This document shows, in pieces, positions 60,961-64,000 of a stretch of DNA of 64,000 nt (position 1 is the first letter of the stretch; each line of letters opens with the position of its first letter). The DNA lies in the IMG/VR virus record IMGVR_UViG_3300025096_000006, positions 44,231 through 108,230 of that record, one strand, 5' to 3'. A model generated the notes under the pieces. It was not told the origin of the DNA. It did not search any database and saw nothing but the letters and a program-made list of their open reading frames with translations. The translations under genes and the position numbers were made by a program. This DNA comes from a virus.

Positions 60961-61035
60961 TGGAGCGAGTGACTGGGTTCGAACCAGCGACAGCCACGTT
61001 GGCAACGTGGGGCTCTACCACTGAGCTACACTCGC
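60961..61035 (-). tRNA. trnG-GCC: tRNA-Gly (anticodon GCC)
   Basis: A complete cloverleaf on the minus strand: acceptor GCGAGTG/CACTCGC, D-arm GCTC/GAGC, anticodon stem CCACG/CGTGG with loop TTGCCAA, and T-loop TTCGAAC. The 3' end TCCA is encoded at 60964-60961. Anticodon GCC reads GGC and GGT. Confidence 0.96.
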
Positions 61036-61036
61036 C

Positions 61037-61112
61037 TGGAGCCACTTATAGGAGTCGAACCTACGACCTGCTGATTACAAATCAGCTGCTCTGCCAACTG
61101 AGCTAAAGTGGC
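61037..61112 (-). tRNA. trnT-UGU: tRNA-Thr (anticodon TGT)
   Basis: A complete cloverleaf: acceptor GCCACTT/AAGTGGC, D-arm GCTC/GAGC, anticodon stem GCTGA/TCAGC with loop TTTGTAA, T-arm GTAGG/CCTAT with TTCGACT, and encoded TCCA. Anticodon TGT reads ACA best. One base separates it from tRNA-Gly. Confidence 0.96.
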
Positions 61113-61113
61113 G

Positions 61114-61148
61114 AAAAAACCGGTTTTTTAGCGTCCATGGAAAACCGG
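61114..61148 (-). terminator. Intrinsic terminator-like hairpin
   Basis: On the minus strand an 8-bp stem CCGGTTTT/AAAACCGG encloses a 13-base loop and is followed by six T. It lies after the lipoprotein gene. The T run ends one base before the 5' end of tRNA-Thr, which would then lack its own promoter. Partial read-through or processing is possible. Confidence 0.7.
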
Positions 61149-61191
61149 CAAACCCCTGCCTACATAAGGATCAGGCAGCCACCTATCGTTA
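61149..61191 (-). other. Second hairpin in the only sizeable non-coding gap
   Basis: CTGCCT and AGGCAG on the minus strand form a 6-bp stem with an 11-base loop, just before the terminator-like hairpin. It has no T run. The rest of the gap shows nothing recognisable. Confidence 0.45.
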
Positions 61192-61413
61192 TTAGTCCGA
61201 CGATACAGCGGATTCGCCACTTGGGGTAGTGGTCTTGGCGGGGGCTTCAGTAGTTTCAGTACTAAAATTTTCCTCAACTCGATCGGCTACATCTTCAAAG
61301 GTTTCGCTTGTAGTCTGTTCAGTTGTCTCTGTTTCTGTGGTTGTCTCTGCTTCTTCAGTTGTCTCTGTCTCGGCACAACCAACCAACACAGCCAACGCAA
61401 TAATCGCTCTCAT
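61192..61413 (-). CDS. Short Thr/Glu-rich lipoprotein, 73 aa
   Basis: The start is taken at ATG 61411-61413, preceded by GAGGAGAAATT. The N-terminus MRAIIALAVLVGC is a very short lipoprotein signal with lipobox LVGC (Cys13). The mature part is almost entirely low-complexity Thr/Glu (ETTTETETTEQTTSE), then a short acidic segment (FEDVADRVEENFSTE). It should be a small outer- or inner-membrane lipoprotein made in the infected cell. Phage lipoproteins of this kind can exclude superinfecting phages or act as an outer spanin; neither is shown, and no i-spanin neighbour is recognised. Confidence 0.75.
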   Translation of the reverse strand: MRAIIALAVLVGCAETETTEEAETTTETETTEQTTSETFEDVADRVEENFSTETTEAPAKTTTPSGESAVSSD

Positions 61414-61423
61414 AATTTCTCCT

Positions 61424-61897
61424 CTAGTTAAGCGTAATAGTTCCATTTTCGGTAGGAACAGATACCGTCCAACCGCCTGTATAGGGCGATTCCATAATCA
61501 AATCTTCCACGGGGATCTTCACTGTCGCTGACAGTGTGCAAAATCCGCGCTTATAATCATACTTTGTAATTGAAGACTCAATAAAATCCAAATCATAAAA
61601 GTTTTCACGAATAGTCTCTCCGATGAACTCGGAAAAACTAAAGCTTCCTCGCTCGTATTCATCAAGAAATCCGCCGTCACGAAGCGAATCCATGTAATTC
61701 GTTCCATACATACTACTAACACGAATTCCACGTGTAGCAATAAGTTCAGCAAACTGCTCAACCACATCAGTGTTTGATAAAGCTGTATCAACTTCATCTT
61801 CATTCATAAGAAACACATCGGTTCCTTCGCTATATGTAAGTGTTGCCATGGCGTTTGGTGCCGTGCGCAAGCTCTTCAGCTTTTCAGTAAATGACAT
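61424..61897 (-). CDS. Hypothetical phage protein, 157 aa
   Basis: It begins MSFTEKLKSLRTAPNAMATL and has a good AGGAGG ribosome binding site. It is acidic, with helices (DVVEQFAELIATRGIRVSSM) and a beta-rich end (GWTVSVPTENGTITLN). No family is recognised. It ends 10 bases before the lipoprotein start codon. Confidence 0.68.
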   Translation of the reverse strand: MSFTEKLKSLRTAPNAMATLTYSEGTDVFLMNEDEVDTALSNTDVVEQFAELIATRGIRVSSMYGTNYMDSLRDGGFLDEYERGSFSFSEFIGETIRENFYDLDFIESSITKYDYKRGFCTLSATVKIPVEDLIMESPYTGGWTVSVPTENGTITLN

Positions 61898-61914
61898 TAA
61901 TCCTCCTTTTGTAT

Positions 61915-62136
61915 TTACTTATTTTTTTCAGTATAATGTTTTTGAATCTCTGATGCAAGACCTTGCATATCTTTAGAGACTGCATTTTTAAAAGCTGATA
62001 CCTCGCTTTTAATAATAAAGAGATCGTCTACCAATCCGCTAATTCTCATATTAAGTCTTGAAATTTCGGCGGACTGTTGGGTAACCGTCTTCTTTAGTTG
62101 TTTAGTTGTTCTATTATCCGTAGTTGTTTCTGCCAT
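61915..62136 (-). CDS. Coiled-coil protein, 73 aa
   Basis: Start chosen at ATG 62134-62136 (MAETTTDNRTTKQLKK), because AAGGAGAACACG precedes it. An alternative ATG at 62184 (MFEKIKQFF) overlaps the previous gene and lacks a site. Residues 10-65 are heptad-like (VTQQSAEISRLNMRISGLVD). A small oligomeric protein of unknown role. Confidence 0.65.
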   Translation of the reverse strand: MAETTTDNRTTKQLKKTVTQQSAEISRLNMRISGLVDDLFIIKSEVSAFKNAVSKDMQGLASEIQKHYTEKNK

Positions 62137-62176
62137 CGTGTTCTCCTTTTTAGGTAGAAAAAATTGTTTTATTTTT

Positions 62177-62437
62177 TCAAACATTATTCTCAATCCAAAC
62201 AATTATAAAATCGTTTTTGCTTGGAGGAGAAGTATTGTTTGCTGTGCTTTCTGTTATGTGCAGTGGGACGATACAAGACTTTAATATTTTCACTGCAATT
62301 TTATTACCGCCGCCAATCCAAGATAATCTTTCGGCGTTGCAACCTTGTTTTATCATAGCTTTATCAGAAGTAGGATACCAAAAATTATTATGTCCGATTT
62401 CAGATGTATAACATATAGTATTTTCTTGTATTTTCAT
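62177..62437 (-). CDS. Hypothetical protein, 86 aa
   Basis: The start is placed at ATG 62435-62437 (MKIQENTICYTSEIGHN). The promoter at 62461-62489 would put the transcript start between the promoter and this ATG, which rules out the longer reading. AGGGAA serves as ribosome binding site. The protein is mixed alpha/beta with three Cys and an aromatic core (NNFWYPTSDKAMIKQ, ERLSWIGGGNKIAV). No family is recognised. It is the first gene of the unit reading toward the terminator at 61114. Confidence 0.68.
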   Translation of the reverse strand: MKIQENTICYTSEIGHNNFWYPTSDKAMIKQGCNAERLSWIGGGNKIAVKILKSCIVPLHITESTANNTSPPSKNDFIIVWIENNV

Positions 62438-62460
62438 TTTGTATTCCCTAAGCCCTCTAT

Positions 62461-62489
62461 AATATAACAATTTTATAAGCAGTTGTCAA
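62461..62489 (-). promoter_or_regulatory. Sigma-70 promoter
   Basis: TTGACA (62484-62489), 17-base spacer, TATATT (62461-62466), with the same CTTGACAAC context as the promoters at 361 and 57838. It lies 24 bases before the start of the 86-residue gene. Confidence 0.85.
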
Positions 62490-62492
62490 GCA

Positions 62493-62993
62493 TTATCTAT
62501 CAGAGTGTTTCGCTTTAGCTCTAATTGGTGGCGATAGTGACTGATCAAAATTTCTAGAATTTTTTACTAAATCAGAAGAACTAGCTAGCTTTTTGTCTCC
62601 ACCCACTCCCCACAATAACTTAACATTTAATTCTTCACAAACTGATTGCTCAGGAGTATTCGACCTTCCGCGATCGCCACCATTCGCAAAGAAATCAGGC
62701 TTAAGTCTACGAATAGCTTCACATACAGTACCATCTGAATCATCCACAGAGTCTACCAAGATTACCCCCTTAATGGCGTTAAGAATCTCAGCACGTTGTT
62801 CAAAAGTCATAAAAACAAACCCTTTCTTGCGAAATAACCAATCATCAGAATTTGCTATAACGACAACATCTCCAAAATTAGCAGCATCTCTAATCATGCG
62901 AATATGTCCCGCATGAACAGGATCAAAACCTCCTGAAACCATTACGGTTGGCTTTTTTTCGTCTTTGCCAAACATCTTAGGGTGAACTGTCAT
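62493..62993 (-). CDS. Cytidylyltransferase-fold nucleotidyltransferase
   Basis: 166 residues. SGGFDPVHAGHIRMIRDAA contains the HxGH motif (H27-H30) of the nucleotidyltransferase superfamily, and GGDRGRSNTPEQSVCEELN corresponds to the second conserved block. It is closest in pattern to the RfaE/HldE nucleotidyl-transfer domain, which activates sugar or glycerol phosphates. The C-terminus (RAKAKHSDR) is basic. The substrate is unknown. It could supply a nucleotide sugar to the glycan genes 5 kb downstream, but it lies in a separate unit. Confidence 0.83.
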   Translation of the reverse strand: MTVHPKMFGKDEKKPTVMVSGGFDPVHAGHIRMIRDAANFGDVVVIANSDDWLFRKKGFVFMTFEQRAEILNAIKGVILVDSVDDSDGTVCEAIRRLKPDFFANGGDRGRSNTPEQSVCEELNVKLLWGVGGDKKLASSSDLVKNSRNFDQSLSPPIRAKAKHSDR

Positions 62994-63186
62994 TTTTCTT
63001 TCCTTTCTTCTGTTCCGGGAAATATTTCTTTACTTTAAATTGTGAGCCGTCCGGACCACATCGATGAATTTTTACTTCTAAAAGCCCTGTATCATCATTA
63101 TCCAGCATGGTACATCGTATTTCATTTGCATCATCGTAGCTATTAAAAATTCTGACTTTTTGCCATTTCTTTGATGTTTTTTCCAT
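62977..63186 (-). CDS. Small basic protein, 69 aa
   Basis: It begins MEKTSKKWQKVRIFNSYDDA. A small beta-rich core (LLEVKIHRCGPDGSQFKVKK) is followed by a Lys/Glu-rich tail. The ATG overlaps the stop of the 30-residue peptide gene (TAATG). It overlaps the nucleotidyltransferase by 17 bases. No family is recognised. Confidence 0.65.
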   Translation of the reverse strand: MEKTSKKWQKVRIFNSYDDANEIRCTMLDNDDTGLLEVKIHRCGPDGSQFKVKKYFPEQKKGKKNDSSP

Positions 63187-63278
63187 TACTTCTTCTTAGC
63201 CTTCTTTCTATTGGCGCGCTTTTTCGAGCCCACTTTTCGTCGGCGCCGGAACTTGCGGGCTGGTGCTTTTCTACTCAT
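63186..63278 (-). CDS. 30-residue highly basic peptide
   Basis: Starts at ATG 63276-63278 with an AAGGAG site lying in the last codons of the gene upstream. It ends in TAATG with the next gene. The 30 residues begin MSRKAPARKFRRRRKVGSKK, and 19 of them are Arg or Lys. It resembles protamine-like or ribosomal-tail peptides in composition only. The strong ribosome binding site and coupling on both sides argue that it is a real gene. Confidence 0.68.
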   Translation of the reverse strand: MSRKAPARKFRRRRKVGSKKRANRKKAKKK

Positions 63279-63626
63279 TTAGTCTCCTTTTGGTGTTGGG
63301 GGTATAACCCACGGTGATGTAAGTTCATCTTGTTTTTGTTCGCAATCGCAACCAAACACAGATACTGAATCCATGCGGTTGCCATTGGAACTACACGATG
63401 TCTCACATTGTTTAATAACCTCTTCGTCTACTTGACAAGAGTTCACAAACACAATTATAATCACCGTCGCACAGATGTAAAGTATTCCCTTAGCAATAAA
63501 TGATAAATCTAAAGATGCTAAAGGATCTGGTGGCTCTGGTGGTCTTCTTCTACTTGATCTGTCGTAGTCTGATGTATCGCCCAGTGGTCTCGTCGTAGAC
63601 GAGTCGTTGTTTGGATATCTCGTCAA
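63279..63626 (-). CDS. Single-pass membrane protein with Cys-rich tail, 115 aa
   Basis: A Pro/Arg/Ser-rich N-terminal part (RSSRRRPPEPPDPLASLDLS) precedes a transmembrane helix (GILYICATVIIIVFVNSC, about residues 47-64). A Cys-rich tail follows (CETSCSSNGNRMDS, FGCDCEQKQ). The start is a TTG at 63626 with a weak site, overlapping the upstream gene by 77 bases, so the N-terminus is uncertain. The tail is probably exported and disulphide-bonded. No family is recognised. Confidence 0.6.
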   Translation of the reverse strand: MTRYPNNDSSTTRPLGDTSDYDRSSRRRPPEPPDPLASLDLSFIAKGILYICATVIIIVFVNSCQVDEEVIKQCETSCSSNGNRMDSVSVFGCDCEQKQDELTSPWVIPPTPKGD

Positions 63627-63843
63627 TTACGTGCTCTCTAAAAACATTAGTTACAGGCTCTTCGCTCAACTCAGCTTCTCTTTCAGCCTTGTAGTCTCTT
63701 TGTGCCTGATCCAATAAACATTGTACCTTATGATTGAGTTCTTGTGTTCTATATTTTTCGTTTTTTCTAAACTGAATGAAACTATAAGTAAAATATCCGA
63801 AGATACACAAATTCATCAATAAAATAATTCCAAAAATTTCCAT
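63550..63843 (-). CDS. Membrane-anchored coiled protein, 97 aa
   Basis: It begins MEIFGIILLMNLCIFGYFTY, one transmembrane helix at the N-terminus. A charged helical region follows (KVQCLLDQAQRDYKAEREAE), then a short mixed tail. AGGAGGGCGCAGT precedes the ATG. No family is recognised; the layout is like many small phage inner-membrane proteins. Confidence 0.65.
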   Translation of the reverse strand: MEIFGIILLMNLCIFGYFTYSFIQFRKNEKYRTQELNHKVQCLLDQAQRDYKAEREAELSEEPVTNVFREHVIDEISKQRLVYDETTGRYIRLRQIK

Positions 63844-63854
63844 ACTGCGCCCTC

Positions 63855-64000
63855 CTATGCAGCGGTATCTAATCCGGTATCACCGGTGTCTCCTCCTTCG
63901 TCAGGAAAATAACGATACCCCACTTCCACTAAATCATTCCCACCCGGGATGACCGTAAAGTAAATAGTATTATCTGTAGAAGAGTAATACCAATCGTAAT
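63855..64000 (-). CDS. C-terminal end of an unidentified protein (partial)
   Basis: An open frame enters from the right edge and stops with TAG at 63855-63857. The 48 or so visible residues include NTIYFTVIPGGNDLVEVGYR and an acidic Gly/Thr-rich end (GGDTGDTGLDTAA). The beta-rich pattern could be a structural or secreted protein. It ends 12 bases before the next gene's start. Confidence 0.6.
   Translation of the reverse strand, partial: YDWYYSSTDNTIYFTVIPGGNDLVEVGYRYFPDEGGDTGDTGLDTAA

Noticed and set aside
60921-61106. A plus-strand frame across both tRNAs, and an N-terminal extension of thymidine kinase through tRNA-Gly
   Set aside because: Both are read through clear tRNA genes. The kinase starts at 60946 with its own ribosome binding site.
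61229-61531. Plus-strand Val/Ser-rich frame opposite the lipoprotein
   Set aside because: It mirrors the Thr/Glu repeats of the lipoprotein and has no start signal.

Overview
The window is a piece of a tailed-phage genome: a contractile-tailed, T4-like myovirus of the kind common in marine samples. Every protein gene I can support lies on the minus strand, so transcription runs from high to low coordinates. Diagnostic T4-type genes are gp47/SbcD-like (partial), a gp61-like primase, gp6 and gp25 baseplate wedge proteins, a gp5-like spike carrying an M23 peptidase, and a gp55-like late sigma factor. PhoH, thymidine kinase and a RuvC-type resolvase fit marine relatives. Four close matches to sigma-70 promoters (TTGACA-17-TATAAT type), AGGAG-type ribosome binding sites, a lipoprotein and LPS-type sugar genes suggest a Gram-negative, probably proteobacterial host. 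The host cannot be named from this sequence.

Layout, in transcription order. 64.0-61.2 kb: small early-type genes (membrane proteins, a 30-residue basic peptide, a nucleotidyltransferase, a coiled-coil protein, a short lipoprotein). 61.15-60.96 kb: a terminator-like hairpin and tRNA-Thr and tRNA-Gly genes. 60.9-57.05 kb: thymidine kinase, PIN-PhoH, a HExxH metallopeptidase and a Cas4/RecB-like nuclease, with several strong promoters. 57.0-41.8 kb: a tightly coupled 16-gene glycan cassette. It has glycosyltransferases of several folds, two formyltransferase-like proteins, a GNAT, an SGNH hydrolase, two methyltransferases, a half-length DegT aminotransferase, a GT11 fucosyltransferase-like enzyme, a nucleotide-sugar dehydrogenase, a GDP-mannose 3,5-epimerase and an RmlB-type dehydratase. 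41.8-40.1 kb: small genes including a FmdB-type zinc ribbon and the late sigma factor. 40.1-3.3 kb: the baseplate and tail-appendage block, with virion proteins of 2163 and 3212 residues. 3.3-0 kb: RuvC-like resolvase, primase, three small proteins, a small membrane protein and the start of an SbcD/gp47-like nuclease.

The glycan cassette is the most unusual part. Nucleotide-sugar enzymes, an aminotransferase, acyl-transfer enzymes and transferases sit in one polycistronic unit. It could build or decorate a phage-specified glycan on the virion or on the infected cell surface. A second lead is a shared N-terminal 15-residue peptide on two neighbouring small proteins that resembles a capsid-targeting and processing signal.

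No stretch longer than about 80 bases lacks a gene. The largest non-coding interval, 61113-61191, holds hairpins. I saw no insertion sequence, integrase, CRISPR array or plus-strand gene.
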